Of a stretch of DNA of 44,518 nt, positions 1 through 8,445 are shown one piece after another. The notes under the pieces were generated by a model. That model made no database searches and was not told where the DNA came from. It saw nothing but the letters and a program-made list of their open reading frames with translations. Origin of the DNA: Thermodesulfobacteriota bacterium (lineage in GTDB: Bacteria > Desulfobacterota > BSN033 > UBA1163); NCBI GenBank assembly GCA_030017685.1, contig JASEHH010000020.1:1-44518 (forward strand), read 5' to 3'. How positions within the stretch are numbered: the stretch's first letter is position 1; every line of letters starts with the position of its first letter. A program made the translations under genes and the position numbers.

Positions 1-1010
1 GCTGAAGTGGGGCAGGGGACAGCACAGACCCCGCAGCCAATGCACCATTCTTTATTCACTACGGGGAAATCGCCCTCCATCCGGATCACATTGACAGGAC
101 AAATATCAACACACGCCCCGCACCCAGTGCATTGTTCCTGATCTGTCTCCCTGAGAAAGTAGGTGGCTATCAGAACATCCCTCGGGATCTTCTTTCTGCG
201 GATCGTCCCCACCGACCAGCAACAACAGCCACAGCAGTTGCAGGTGTGTTTGATGCCTTCGCGTGCATTGTCAACGAGATGCACCAGGCCCGCTTCCTCG
301 GATTTCCGGATAATATCAAGGGCCTCCTGTTTTGTAATCTCTTTTCCGATGCCCTTATCAATCAGATATTCCGCCAGTTCGTCATACTTGATGCAGTTTT
401 CGAGGGAATGATCACAACGTTTCTTCCCGATCAACTGGGCGGTTGCCCGACAGGGGCAATGGACCAGGGAAATCACTTTGACTTTCTTAATGACTTCTTC
501 CATCATTTCAAAAGGGAATACGGCATGACTCTCTGGCTCAAAAGATGGAGTGACAGGGAGATAACGAAATGCCTTTGTTTCGGTGTCTCCATACACCTCC
601 TTGAGTTGTTCTTTTCCAGAATATTTGACGACCAACTCAGCCATCTTTTTCGCATTCGGCGTGTTCACACCTCTCCAGAAAAAAGTCTGAGGGAAACCAT
701 ATCCGAATTGTTGGAGGGCATATCCCATCTCTCCATCCTTCATCCGTTTAGAATAGAGAAGGCCCCTCTGAGCCAGATTGGATAGGATCTGCTCCAATTC
801 ATCTTGTGGGATGTTCAGGTGAGGTGCGATCTTTGACACGGGAGCAGGCTCAAAAGGGATCGTCTCTGTGGGAATTGCCAACGCTACCTCCGCCTCCTGG
901 GGGGTGAAGTTCTCCCTGAGGATTTCAAGGAGCTCCTCTTTCTGAGGATACCCCATACCCAGCGAAGCTAAATGTCTTGCCAACTTTTGGTACACATTTT
1001 CAGCGACCAT
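1..1010 (-). CDS. 4Fe-4S ferredoxin-domain protein, C-terminus beyond window edge
   Basis: Open frame of 336 codons with no stop before the left edge, so the C-terminus is missing. The start is ATG at 1010, preceded by GGGGAAGAAG. The first ~90 residues look like a helical, winged-helix-like domain (helix-rich, with a 'LAQRGLLYSKR' type segment). Cysteines then cluster: an HCPC motif near residue 183, a dense CNCCGCCCW motif near residue 257, and two classical ferredoxin motifs near residues 298-335 (CTGCGACVDICP and CIGCGVCAVPCP) that would bind two [4Fe-4S] clusters. Seen: the cysteine motifs. Known: such proteins are cytosolic electron carriers or oxidoreductase modules in anaerobes. The specific partner is unknown. 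It is separated from the next gene by a repeat-filled gap and is probably its own unit. Confidence 0.8.
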   Translation of the reverse strand, partial: MVAENVYQKLARHLASLGMGYPQKEELLEILRENFTPQEAEVALAIPTETIPFEPAPVSKIAPHLNIPQDELEQILSNLAQRGLLYSKRMKDGEMGYALQQFGYGFPQTFFWRGVNTPNAKKMAELVVKYSGKEQLKEVYGDTETKAFRYLPVTPSFEPESHAVFPFEMMEEVIKKVKVISLVHCPCRATAQLIGKKRCDHSLENCIKYDELAEYLIDKGIGKEITKQEALDIIRKSEEAGLVHLVDNAREGIKHTCNCCGCCCWSVGTIRRKKIPRDVLIATYFLRETDQEQCTGCGACVDICPVNVIRMEGDFPVVNKEWCIGCGVCAVPCPTS

Positions 1011-1049
1011 CTTCTTCCCCTGTCCAAGGCAGAGAGCATAGCGCAGAGC

Positions 1050-1115
1050 GCATAGCGTAAATCATTCAATTCATAATTCATAACTTATAACTCATAACTT
1101 ATAACTCATGGCTCA
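1050..1115. repeat. Degenerate 7-nt tandem repeat
   Basis: Words of the form TAATTCA, TAACTTA and TAACTCA follow one another about every 7 nt between the FtsX-type gene and the ferredoxin gene. Same class as the arrays at 12061-12205, 21470-21545, 24556-24640 and others. Confidence 0.75.
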
Positions 1116-1118
1116 TCT

Positions 1119-3677
1119 TTATTCCATCCTCAATGATTCTACCGGATTTGTTCTGGCGGCCCTGCGGGCAGGGATAAAGCCTGCGATCAAAGAGGCAACC
1201 ATCACCATCGCCCAGAACTCTACCAGTCTCATCACAGGGATGGTGAACTGGATGGTCCATCCAAAGGACTGCTTATTGATCACATAGATGAGGAGGAGGG
1301 AGAGTAAGAAGCCACAGAGGAGGCCGAGGATGAGGCTGAAGAAGCCGATCAACCCTGCCTCGATCAAGATGGTCTTCTGAATCTGACTCCGAAGTCCGCC
1401 AATTGACCTGAGGATTCCTATATCTCTCTGCCTTTCGATCACCAGTCCGTTTAATGAGTTGATGATTCCGAGGATAGCGACGAAGATAGCGATCAATTCG
1501 AGGGCATAGGTGATGGCGAAGGTCTGGTCAAAGACCTTAAGAATCTCATTTCGTAACTCACGATGAGAGACCACAAAGAGTTGATAGGGTTTTGAGAATC
1601 TCTCGCGGATCATCTCTTTAAAAGAGTCGAGAGAGGTTCCTTCCTTCAGATAGATTCCGGCGCTGTGAAACATCTCATCATCCCAGAGGGACTGAAAGAG
1701 GTTCCTTTCCATCAGAATCATTCCCCAGTCGGACGAGTAATCGTAGAAGACGCCGGAGATTAAAAAATTTCTTTCCCCCTGCGGGGTGTTGAGGTTAATT
1801 CGGTCCCCTGCATCGACCTGATGCCGGAGCGAGAAGCTTTCTGTCACCAGAACGGATTGACCTGATGCAAATTGGTTGAGGATCATTCCGGGATTTCCAT
1901 GGGTGAAGCGGATCACCTTTAAATGGAGAAAGACTTCGCCATTCACAGAGGCGATCAGGGCGGGCTGGCCACGATATTCCACCTCTAAAGCCCTGAAGGA
2001 GTCGACGGCCTTGACGCCAGGAAGGGAGGGAAGGGCCCTTGAGACTTCAAGGGGGAGCAGGGCCGAGTAACCGGTGAGGGAATAGGAACCCGGAAAGATG
2101 AAGACATCGCCGTTGATCGATTGTTCCACCCAGAGGTCAACGGTCTTTCTGAAACTGAGGATCATGATGGAGATGCTGATGAGCATGGAGAGGGCAGTCA
2201 TCAATGCGGCGATCGTGATCATTGTTCTTGCCAGGGAGTCTCTGAGGTACCGGTTGGCAAGGTTTCCCTCCACACCGAACAGGAGATGGAGAAGGGGCGA
2301 AAGAAGGCGGCTGAGCAGGAGAGTAAGGGAAGGGATCAGAAAAGATATCCCGATGACGATGAGGAGAGCGGCGAGAAAACCGAAGACAGGCTTCTGGTTA
2401 ATGGGGTTCTGAAGAGCGAAGATCAGCGAGAGGATGAGAAGACCAAGGCCGATGAGGCTGAGGAGCTTGAGACGGATCTTCACCTTTCTTTCAAGCGTCC
2501 CAAGAGAGAGGGCTTCTTTGGGTGGAATCTCGGAAGCCTCTTTTGCAGGCCCGATCGAAGAGAAGACCGAGGCGAGACATCCCAGCAGCCATCCTGCGAT
2601 GAGAAGGAAGGGGGAGATGATCAGGTCTTCTGTCCTCACCAGAATATAGAGCGAGGTGATGGTCCTTGAGACGAAGTAGAGCATCACTTTTGCCAGACCG
2701 ATTCCAACTCCTATCCCGATGAGACTCCCTAACCCTCCGATCAGCCCAGCTTCGCATAAGAAGAGACTGAGGATCTGTGACCGGGTGGCGCCGATGGACC
2801 GGAGAATTCCGATCTCGCGCCTCCTCTGGATGACAGAGATGGATATGGCGTTGTAAATGAGAAACATTCCTACGACCAGAGAGATGAGACTGAGGGCTGT
2901 CAGGTTGAGATGGAAAGCGGAGACCATCTTTTCGATCTGGCCGCTCCGGGTATCGGAACGCCGGACTTCGGTTCCCGGGGGAATGACTTTTCTCAACTCT
3001 TTCTCCACCTCTTCGAAAGAGATTGATGGATCCACCAACAGATCGATCCGGTCGATAAGCCCCACCTTTTCCAGCGCCTCCTGAGCGGCGGCAATATCCA
3101 TAAGGCCGAAATTTCCCTCCAGAGACTTTGCCGGCCCTTCCATCTTCAGAAGGTGTGTAATATTGAGGGTGACCTTTTTCGAACCGAAGATGACAGGCAA
3201 AGCGTCTCCCTTCTTCAATCCATAGCGGCGGGCCAGTTTTTCCGTGATGGCAATGGCTTTTGGATCTCTTAAAAATTGGAGATCTTCTTCTGAGGATCCA
3301 TAGAATTGATAATCCCTGAAGGGCTGATCGCTGAAGATATCAATTCCAAGAAGGTAAAGAGGCTCCCCAACAGGTTCGTCGATCTTTGAGATGAACTGGA
3401 TGACGGGTGTAGCCGCCCTTATTCCAACCACCTTTTTGACCTTGAGGTAAACCTCTTCGGGAAACCCCCTTCCGGAGGAGGTGACCTGGAGCTGAGCCTT
3501 TCCTGAAACGTGGTCCACGGTGGCATTGAAGGCTTCGATAGCGGTGTGGATGGCCATCTGAACGCTGACAAAGACGCTGACACCGAGGCAGATTCCAATG
3601 ATGGAGAGGAAGGTCCGCCCTTTATTGAGGCGGAGGTGTTGAAGGGTGATGGTTTTAAGGAGATAAAGAAGGACCAT
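1119..3677 (-). CDS. FtsX-type ABC transporter permease (duplicated)
   Basis: 852-residue inner-membrane permease of the FtsX/MacB/LolCE superfamily. The N-terminal half has one transmembrane helix (about residues 22-42), a large extracytoplasmic MacB-PCD-like domain (about 43-255), then three helices with the conserved 'RRREIGILRSIGATRSQI' loop (about 290-305). After two extra helices (about 405-455) the plan repeats: helix, periplasmic domain (about 510-700), three C-terminal helices with 'ERQRDIGILRSIGG', and the end motif 'PARRAARTNPVESLRME'. The ATPase partner is encoded immediately upstream at 3900-4577. Known for the family: mechanotransmission that releases lipoproteins, lipids or peptides from the membrane; the substrate here cannot be told. 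The internal duplication makes one chain equivalent to a LolC+LolE pair. Confidence 0.9.
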   Translation of the reverse strand: MVLLYLLKTITLQHLRLNKGRTFLSIIGICLGVSVFVSVQMAIHTAIEAFNATVDHVSGKAQLQVTSSGRGFPEEVYLKVKKVVGIRAATPVIQFISKIDEPVGEPLYLLGIDIFSDQPFRDYQFYGSSEEDLQFLRDPKAIAITEKLARRYGLKKGDALPVIFGSKKVTLNITHLLKMEGPAKSLEGNFGLMDIAAAQEALEKVGLIDRIDLLVDPSISFEEVEKELRKVIPPGTEVRRSDTRSGQIEKMVSAFHLNLTALSLISLVVGMFLIYNAISISVIQRRREIGILRSIGATRSQILSLFLCEAGLIGGLGSLIGIGVGIGLAKVMLYFVSRTITSLYILVRTEDLIISPFLLIAGWLLGCLASVFSSIGPAKEASEIPPKEALSLGTLERKVKIRLKLLSLIGLGLLILSLIFALQNPINQKPVFGFLAALLIVIGISFLIPSLTLLLSRLLSPLLHLLFGVEGNLANRYLRDSLARTMITIAALMTALSMLISISIMILSFRKTVDLWVEQSINGDVFIFPGSYSLTGYSALLPLEVSRALPSLPGVKAVDSFRALEVEYRGQPALIASVNGEVFLHLKVIRFTHGNPGMILNQFASGQSVLVTESFSLRHQVDAGDRINLNTPQGERNFLISGVFYDYSSDWGMILMERNLFQSLWDDEMFHSAGIYLKEGTSLDSFKEMIRERFSKPYQLFVVSHRELRNEILKVFDQTFAITYALELIAIFVAILGIINSLNGLVIERQRDIGILRSIGGLRSQIQKTILIEAGLIGFFSLILGLLCGFLLSLLLIYVINKQSFGWTIQFTIPVMRLVEFWAMVMVASLIAGFIPARRAARTNPVESLRME

Positions 3678-3679
3678 AA

Positions 3680-3899
3680 AGTAAGATTAAATTCGAAATT
3701 CGAATATCGGGCGAAGCGTCCTTTTAGGACCAATTCGAAACAAATTCGAATCTCAAATTCCCAATGACCTAAAGAGCCCCTCACCCTTCCCCTCTCCCCC
3801 AAAGGGGAGAGGGACGGGGTGAGGGGGAATTTTGGATTTTGGTCATTCGATATTGTTTCGAGCTTCGGATTTCGTGCTTCGATATTAGTGGAGTTGAGG
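3680..3899. repeat. Foldback repeat and degenerate 7-nt words
   Basis: The gap between the ATPase and permease genes contains a GC-rich hairpin (CCCTCTCCCCC, AAA, GGGGAGAGGG, about 3790-3813) ending in the signature GAGAGGGACGGGGTGAGGG. The same signature recurs at 28188-28210. It is flanked by words containing TTCGA or TTCGG spaced about 7 nt (for example 3843-3886). It separates two genes that are expected to be cotranscribed. Confidence 0.7.
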
Positions 3900-4577
3900 T
3901 TATTCCACAAGGAGCCTACCATCTTTCATTCTCAGGACCCGATCCGCCATGGCCGCCCCTTCCGGGCTGTGGGTGACGAGGAGGATGGTTTTTCCCTGTT
4001 CGTCCCTCAGCCGGCGGAGGATCTCCAATACCTGTCTCCCGGAGGCTGAATCGAGATTGCCGGTGGGTTCATCGGCCAGAATAAGATCCGGATCGTTGAT
4101 CAGGGCGCGGCAGATGGCCACCCTTTGCATCTCTCCGCCCGATAGTTCATAGGGCTTATGGTGCCTCCTCTGGTAGAGGCCCATTTCAATAAGGAGGTGA
4201 TCAATTTTTTCTTCCAATGAATCGGTCCCTTCCTTTAAGAGATGGGGGAGGGCTATATTTTCTTCAAGGGTCAGGATGGGGAGAAGGTTAAAGAATTGAA
4301 AGATGATGCCAACTCGGTTTCGGCGGAAAAGGGTTAACCGGCGGTCGTCCATATGAGAGATGTCTTCGCCATCGATGAGCACCTTCCCTTCGTCAGGAGA
4401 ATCCAATCCTCCGATCATATTGATCAGGGTGGACTTTCCACAGCCGCTTTTGCCAGTGATGGCTAAAAACTCATTCCTCGAGATTTTTAAGTTGATATGG
4501 TCGAGGGCGGTCACCGGACTGAGTCCCTGGTGGTAGGTTTTTGTGACGTTAATTAATTTGATGAAATGATTTTCCAT
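3900..4577 (-). CDS. ABC transporter ATP-binding protein (LolD/MacB type)
   Basis: 225-residue ATPase with all canonical motifs: Walker A GKSGCGKST (about residue 43), signature LSGGEMQRVA (about 144), Walker B LILADEPTGNLD (about 164) and switch His in 'LLVTHSPEGA'. The length and the 'PTGNLDSASG' and 'VGIIFQFFNLLP' segments are typical of the LolD/FtsE/MacB group that works with FtsX-type permeases. The permease gene follows on the same strand after a 222-bp repeat-containing gap. Expected to sit on the cytoplasmic face and power the 852-aa permease. The exported substrate is unknown. Confidence 0.93.
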   Translation of the reverse strand: MENHFIKLINVTKTYHQGLSPVTALDHINLKISRNEFLAITGKSGCGKSTLINMIGGLDSPDEGKVLIDGEDISHMDDRRLTLFRRNRVGIIFQFFNLLPILTLEENIALPHLLKEGTDSLEEKIDHLLIEMGLYQRRHHKPYELSGGEMQRVAICRALINDPDLILADEPTGNLDSASGRQVLEILRRLRDEQGKTILLVTHSPEGAAMADRVLRMKDGRLLVE

Positions 4578-4665
4578 TATAATAAAAAAGAGCAGAGGAT
4601 AAATTTCCCTGCTCTTTTTATATATAGGGGGGAATAGTAAATTGTCAACCAGGAATCAAGATATT

Positions 4666-4887
4666 TTAATCTTGACTGTATTTCTTTAAATGTTTGGCGA
4701 GGATGATTAGCATTAAAGGAATGATCGCTCCGACAACGGCAACAGCTCCTCCAACAATATAAATTCTTGGGCCTATATCCTCGACCGTCCGTACAACCTG
4801 CATCACAGCAATGGAGACCATGGCTGCCAGGATGCACATCAAGATAATGATACTCACCATATTAGCGGCACTTAATTTGATATTCAT
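4666..4887 (-). CDS. Small two-helix membrane protein
   Basis: 73 residues starting at ATG 4887 behind a strong ribosome binding site (AAAGGAGGGAGCC). Two predicted transmembrane helices (about residues 10-32 and 42-65) are joined by a short polar stretch containing 'TVEDIGPR', and the C-terminus is basic (KHLKKYSQD), suggesting both ends are cytoplasmic or the tail is anchored by positive charge. I do not recognise the family. A perfect 25-bp dyad lies 26 bp upstream of the start. The gene sits between another small membrane protein (4987-5268) and the LolD-type ATPase. Confidence 0.7.
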   Translation of the reverse strand: MNIKLSAANMVSIIILMCILAAMVSIAVMQVVRTVEDIGPRIYIVGGAVAVVGAIIPLMLIILAKHLKKYSQD

Positions 4888-4912
4888 GGCTCCCTCCTTT
4901 GTTTGAGAGATG

Positions 4913-4937
4913 ACAGAAATGAATGTTTCATTTCTGT
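4913..4937. promoter_or_regulatory. Perfect 11-bp dyad upstream of small membrane protein gene
   Basis: Arms ACAGAAATGAA (4913-4923) and TTCATTTCTGT (4927-4937) are exact inverted copies around TGT. No T-run follows on either strand, so it is not an intrinsic terminator. Its place between two small genes fits an operator or an mRNA hairpin. Confidence 0.5.
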
Positions 4938-4986
4938 TTAATCTAATGGAAAGCCTGTCTACTAAAACTCAGAATTTCTGTTAACC

Positions 4987-5268
4987 TTATCTCTTCACAG
5001 CGACTGGCTCAAAACCCGGAACCGTGACCTCTTCTTGAGCCTCCTTCTCCTTCTTTAAGGCCATAGAGACCGTAGTTCCGATAAAGCTGAAGAAGAGAAT
5101 TGCGGCTGGGATCAACTGCAGAAGAACGATCACCGCTCCAATGGCCAAAAAGACCCAGAGCGCGGCCCTGGCCTCTTTCAGCTCAACAGTTCGAACAAAT
5201 GCTGGAGTGGCAAGAAGCGCCATCACTGCTCCCATCATTCCTGCTTTTAACATTTCTCTTTTTTTCAT
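4987..5268 (-). CDS. Small membrane protein with two hydrophobic segments
   Basis: 93 residues, ATG at 5268 behind GGGAGGAATGAGTC. A first hydrophobic segment (about residues 8-25, after MKKREMLK) could be a signal anchor, and a second long one covers about residues 35-70. The C-terminus is charged (ALKKEKEAQEEV then a short tail). Not recognised. It precedes the 73-aa membrane protein on the same strand with a 99-bp gap; the pair may act together, but this is only inferred from position and size. Confidence 0.65.
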   Translation of the reverse strand: MKKREMLKAGMMGAVMALLATPAFVRTVELKEARAALWVFLAIGAVIVLLQLIPAAILFFSFIGTTVSMALKKEKEAQEEVTVPGFEPVAVKR

Positions 5269-5614
5269 GACTCATTCCTCCCTTTTTTTGATTTTATTAA
5301 CTTCATCCTCTTTACTGCATACTCAATGCCAACGTTAACATCAGGGGGAATAAATTTGTTAATTAATTGATTTTATTAATGTTTTTCCAGCATTAGCTTG
5401 AATAAAAAAACTTTATCCCGTCTATATATGTATTTTTTATTTATGCATATTGAGTGGGCAATAAAGGTGTAATGTTAGTAACGAGTTGAATTTCAATCAT
5501 AATATATGAATAAATAAAATATACTTATTTATAAATTTCATATCTACTCGCAATGACAATCCTCCCTAATCTGAATTCCTGCTTTTGCAGAAGGAATGAT
5601 ACAAATGACACACA

Positions 5615-5672
5615 GGTGAGGATTGAAACGCAGTCGACCCGAAGTCGACCGTGCTCATTGGAACCCCTCACC
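5615..5672. repeat. Imperfect cruciform
   Basis: GGTGAGG (5615-5621) and CCTCACC (5666-5672) enclose an inner hairpin made from two GTCGAC sites around CCGAA. Looks like a REP-type element; no function assigned. Confidence 0.5.
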
Positions 5673-5705
5673 TTCCATGCAAGGGAGGATTCAGTTAAAC
5701 CCGAT

Positions 5706-5729
5706 AGGCGGGACATTCCTGTCCCGCCT
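5706..5729. repeat. Perfect 10-bp hairpin
   Basis: AGGCGGGACA, loop TTCC, TGTCCCGCCT. GC-rich stem without a following T-run; REP-like rather than an intrinsic terminator. Confidence 0.7.
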
Positions 5730-5839
5730 AAGGTGGAGACGGGGTTAGACCTGCAGCAGGCCCCGCCTAACGATTCCTACTATCAATGAAATGAATTACC
5801 CCCCATAATTGAGGGGTTACATTTAATTTCTGAAAATAG

Positions 5840-5869
5840 TTGACGATATGAAAGGATTGAATTTATAAT
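5840..5869 (+). promoter_or_regulatory. Sigma-70-type promoter of nifU-nifS
   Basis: TTGACG (5840-5845), 18-bp spacer, TATAAT (5864-5869), 23 bp upstream of the nifU start. No recognisable IscR-type site was seen. Confidence 0.7.
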
Positions 5870-5892
5870 TATAAAAAATCTTGGGGGATTTT

Positions 5893-6735
5893 ATGTGGGA
5901 CTATACGGAGAAAGTGAAAGACCACTTCTTGAATCCGAGGAATGTGGGAGAGGTTGAAAATCCGGATGGTATCGGTGAGGTGGGATCCCTTGCCTGCGGG
6001 GATGCTTTAAGGCTCAGTATTAAACTGGATGAGAAGAAAAGGATCAGAGAGGCGAAATTTAAGACCTTCGGCTGTGCCAGTGCCATTGCCTCATCTTCTG
6101 CCCTGACGGAGATCATTAAAGGGATGACGCTCGAAGAAGCAGAGAAGGTCACCAATCAGGACATTGCCAACTATTTAGGAGGACTACCTGAGGAGAAGAT
6201 GCACTGCTCCGTGATGGGAAGGGAGGCCCTTCAGACGGCCATTGCTAATTTTCGGGGTCAGGAGGTCACGAAAGAGGACTATGAGATTGTCTGTAAGTGT
6301 TTTGGCGTCACGGATAAGGACATCGAAAGGGCGATCAAGGAGAATGATCTCCGGACAGTGGAGCAGGTGACTTACTACACGAAGGCTGGAGGGGGATGCG
6401 CCCAGTGTCATCCAAAGATTGAGGCCATCATCGAAAGGATGAGGAAGGAGATGGAGAAAGAAAGTCCTCCTCCCAAACCCGACAAGAGGAAGTTGACCAA
6501 CATTCAGAAGATCAAACTGATTGAGGAGACACTGGGAAGGGAGATCGTCCCGGCGTTGAAGGCGGATGGAGGGGATATCGATCTGATCGATGTGGATGGG
6601 AGCAAGGTTTATGTCGCATTGAGGGGAAAATGTTCTTTTTGCCCCAGCTCGGAATTTACATTGAAACAATATGTCGAATCGAAATTGAAGGAGTTCGTCA
6701 GCGACGATATCGTCGTGGAGGAGGTCAAACCGTGA
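5893..6735 (+). CDS. nifU: Iron-sulfur cluster scaffold NifU (three-domain)
   Basis: 280-residue full-length NifU. Residues 1-125 form the IscU-like scaffold with the three cluster cysteines C35 (SLACGD), C61 (TFGCASA) and C105 (MHCSVMG). Residues ~130-185 form a [2Fe-2S] BFD-like domain (VCKCFGV and GGGCAQCHP). Residues ~205-280 form the Nfu-type domain with the CSFC pair. The ATG at 5893 is chosen over an in-frame TTG at 5881 because GGGGGA sits just upstream of it. It assembles clusters on sulfur from NifS, whose start overlaps its stop. With no nitrogenase genes nearby, the pair is probably the housekeeping Fe-S system, as in several anaerobes. Confidence 0.95.
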   Translation: MWDYTEKVKDHFLNPRNVGEVENPDGIGEVGSLACGDALRLSIKLDEKKRIREAKFKTFGCASAIASSSALTEIIKGMTLEEAEKVTNQDIANYLGGLPEEKMHCSVMGREALQTAIANFRGQEVTKEDYEIVCKCFGVTDKDIERAIKENDLRTVEQVTYYTKAGGGCAQCHPKIEAIIERMRKEMEKESPPPKPDKRKLTNIQKIKLIEETLGREIVPALKADGGDIDLIDVDGSKVYVALRGKCSFCPSSEFTLKQYVESKLKEFVSDDIVVEEVKP

Positions 6736-7913
6736 AGACTGTTTATGTGGATAATAATGCGACGACCCGGGTGGCTCCTGAAGTGTTGGAGGCGATGCTG
6801 CCATACTTCTCGGAGTTTTATGGGAATCCCTCCAGCATGCATTTCTTCGGAGGACAGGTGCAGAAGAAGGTGAATGAGGCGAGGGAGCAGGCGGCCGATT
6901 TTTTAGGGGCGGAGCCTTCTGAGATTGTCTTCACAAGTTGCGGGACCGAGAGCGATAATGCGGCCATATTGGGAACGCTCGACTCCTATCCTGAAAAGCG
7001 CCATTTCATCACCTCCCGTGTGGAACACCCTGCCGTGATGAATATCTCTTCCCATTTGAGCCGGAAGGGATACCGGACAACAGAGATTTCGGTGGATCGT
7101 GAGGGGAGGTTGGACCTCGATGAGCTGAAGGAATCGATTGCGGACGAGACCGCTCTCATCTCCATCATGTATGCCAACAATGAGACCGGCGTGCTCTTCC
7201 CCATCGAAGAGGTTGGTGAGATTGTGAAGTCGAGTGGAATTCCTTTTCATACCGATGGGGTCCAGGCGGCCGGCAAGATTCCTCTCAACATGAAGAAATC
7301 GACGGTGGATCTGCTCTCCCTCTCCGGCCATAAACTCCATGCACCGAAAGGGGTCGGAATCCTTTATATACGGAAAGGAACCAAATTTTCTCCCTTTATG
7401 ATCGGCGGCCATCAGGAAAAAGGCAGAAGGGGAGGGACCGAGAATGTTCCCTATATCATCGGTCTTGGAAAGGCATGCGAACTGGCAAAGAAGCATCTCG
7501 GAGAGGAGAATACGAGGGTCAGGACATTGAGAGATTATCTCGAAGTAAAAATTTTGGAGAAGGTCCCGAATACATTAGTCAATGGAGACCGGAACAATCG
7601 CCTTCCCAATACGCTGAGCGTCAGTTTTGAATATGTGGAGGGAGAATCGATCCTTCTATTGCTTTCTGACCTCGGGATCTGCGCCTCCTCGGGATCTGCC
7701 TGCACCTCAGGTTCACTGGAGCCTTCTCATGTTCTCAGGGCAATGGGCGTTCCATTCACAGCGGCCCACGGTTCCATCCGTTTCAGCCTCTCCATCTATA
7801 ATACTAAAGAAGAAATGGATTATATCATCGAACATCTCCCCCCCATCATCCAGAGGTTGAGGGACATCTCCCCCTTCTGGAAAGACTATTTGAAAAGCCA
7901 GGGGAAGAGATGA
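6732..7913 (+). CDS. nifS: Cysteine desulfurase NifS
   Basis: 393 residues; PLP-dependent enzyme that takes sulfur from cysteine as a persulfide and passes it to NifU. The start is GTG at 6732, overlapping the nifU stop as GTGA, and gives the classic N-terminus VYVDNNATT. PLP-lysine motif SLSGHKLHAPKG is at about residues 197-208. The active-site cysteine lies in the loop GSACTSGSLEPSHVL (about residue 323), preceded by GICASS. 'THVEHPA'-equivalent SRVEHPAV and the YANNETG motif are present. The translational coupling with nifU ensures matched synthesis. Confidence 0.95.
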   Translation: MKTVYVDNNATTRVAPEVLEAMLPYFSEFYGNPSSMHFFGGQVQKKVNEAREQAADFLGAEPSEIVFTSCGTESDNAAILGTLDSYPEKRHFITSRVEHPAVMNISSHLSRKGYRTTEISVDREGRLDLDELKESIADETALISIMYANNETGVLFPIEEVGEIVKSSGIPFHTDGVQAAGKIPLNMKKSTVDLLSLSGHKLHAPKGVGILYIRKGTKFSPFMIGGHQEKGRRGGTENVPYIIGLGKACELAKKHLGEENTRVRTLRDYLEVKILEKVPNTLVNGDRNNRLPNTLSVSFEYVEGESILLLLSDLGICASSGSACTSGSLEPSHVLRAMGVPFTAAHGSIRFSLSIYNTKEEMDYIIEHLPPIIQRLRDISPFWKDYLKSQGKR

Positions 7914-7977
7914 GCTAATGTAAACCAATGGAGTGACATAAAAAAACTGTTCGGCGAATGTATGAAGAGTAAAGTAA

Positions 7978-8445
7978 ATGGAAGAAAACAGAAACAGCGT
8001 ATTAGAAATCCAAGATAATCGCCCCGAAGTAAAAGAGCTGTTTAGCAATCTTAAAAAAGAATTGCCAAATCTTGAGAAACTTTTTAAAAAATGCAGTGGT
8101 CAAGGGGGATATGAAGATCCTATCTATCGTTTTTATCACCAAAGTTTCAAAGTCTATTGGCTTCAAGATAATACTAAAGAAATTGTAGAAACACTTCAAG
8201 CACTTTTACCCAATCTTGCGCTAAACCCAAAATTCCTTTCTATTGTGAATGAAGGTTTAGGGAAGAAGTTCAAACCGGAAGATAATGCAAGATGGTTAGA
8301 AAAAACAAGGCCTATTTTGGAGGCTTTTTTCCATGCACGTTATTTTTTGGAAATGGCAGTAAGATATGGAAATGAGCTTGAATATCCTCCCAATCGGTTG
8401 CCAAGTGGATGGGCATCCTTTTTATATTTATACAATTTGAGATAA
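7978..8445 (+). CDS. Conserved-looking protein of unknown function (155 aa)
   Basis: 155 residues, acidic-basic mixed, no membrane segment, probably cytosolic. It contains a motif-like stretch 'YRFYHQSFKVYWLQ' (about residues 50-63) and an aromatic-rich end 'SGWASFLYLYNL'. Helical throughout by appearance. It starts 64 bp after nifS with only a weak ribosome binding site (AGAGTAAAGTAA), and is clearly more AT-rich than nifS, which suggests a separate origin. I recognise no named family. It could be a cargo gene unrelated to Fe-S assembly. Confidence 0.65.
   Translation: MEENRNSVLEIQDNRPEVKELFSNLKKELPNLEKLFKKCSGQGGYEDPIYRFYHQSFKVYWLQDNTKEIVETLQALLPNLALNPKFLSIVNEGLGKKFKPEDNARWLEKTRPILEAFFHARYFLEMAVRYGNELEYPPNRLPSGWASFLYLYNLR

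Larger units (their letters stand above)
5269..5892. other. Gene-free 620-bp gap: AT-rich part then hairpin-dense part
   Basis: 5280-5560 is very AT-rich with no coding signal. 5600-5790 is packed with inverted repeats (listed separately). 5800-5880 carries the nifU promoter. No ORF here has a ribosome binding site or family likeness. Confidence 0.6.

Noticed and set aside
132-785. Forward-strand open frame of 217 codons at the left edge
   Set aside because: It is the shadow of the reverse-strand ferredoxin gene, whose cysteine motifs are unmistakable.
5618-5629. GGATTGAAAC resembling the 3' end of many CRISPR repeats
   Set aside because: Single occurrence; no second repeat or spacer pattern nearby and no cas genes.
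6630-6731. Longer N-terminus for NifS starting inside nifU
   Set aside because: The family N-terminus VYVDNNATT fits the GTG at 6732, which overlaps the nifU stop; the extension is out-of-frame nifU sequence.
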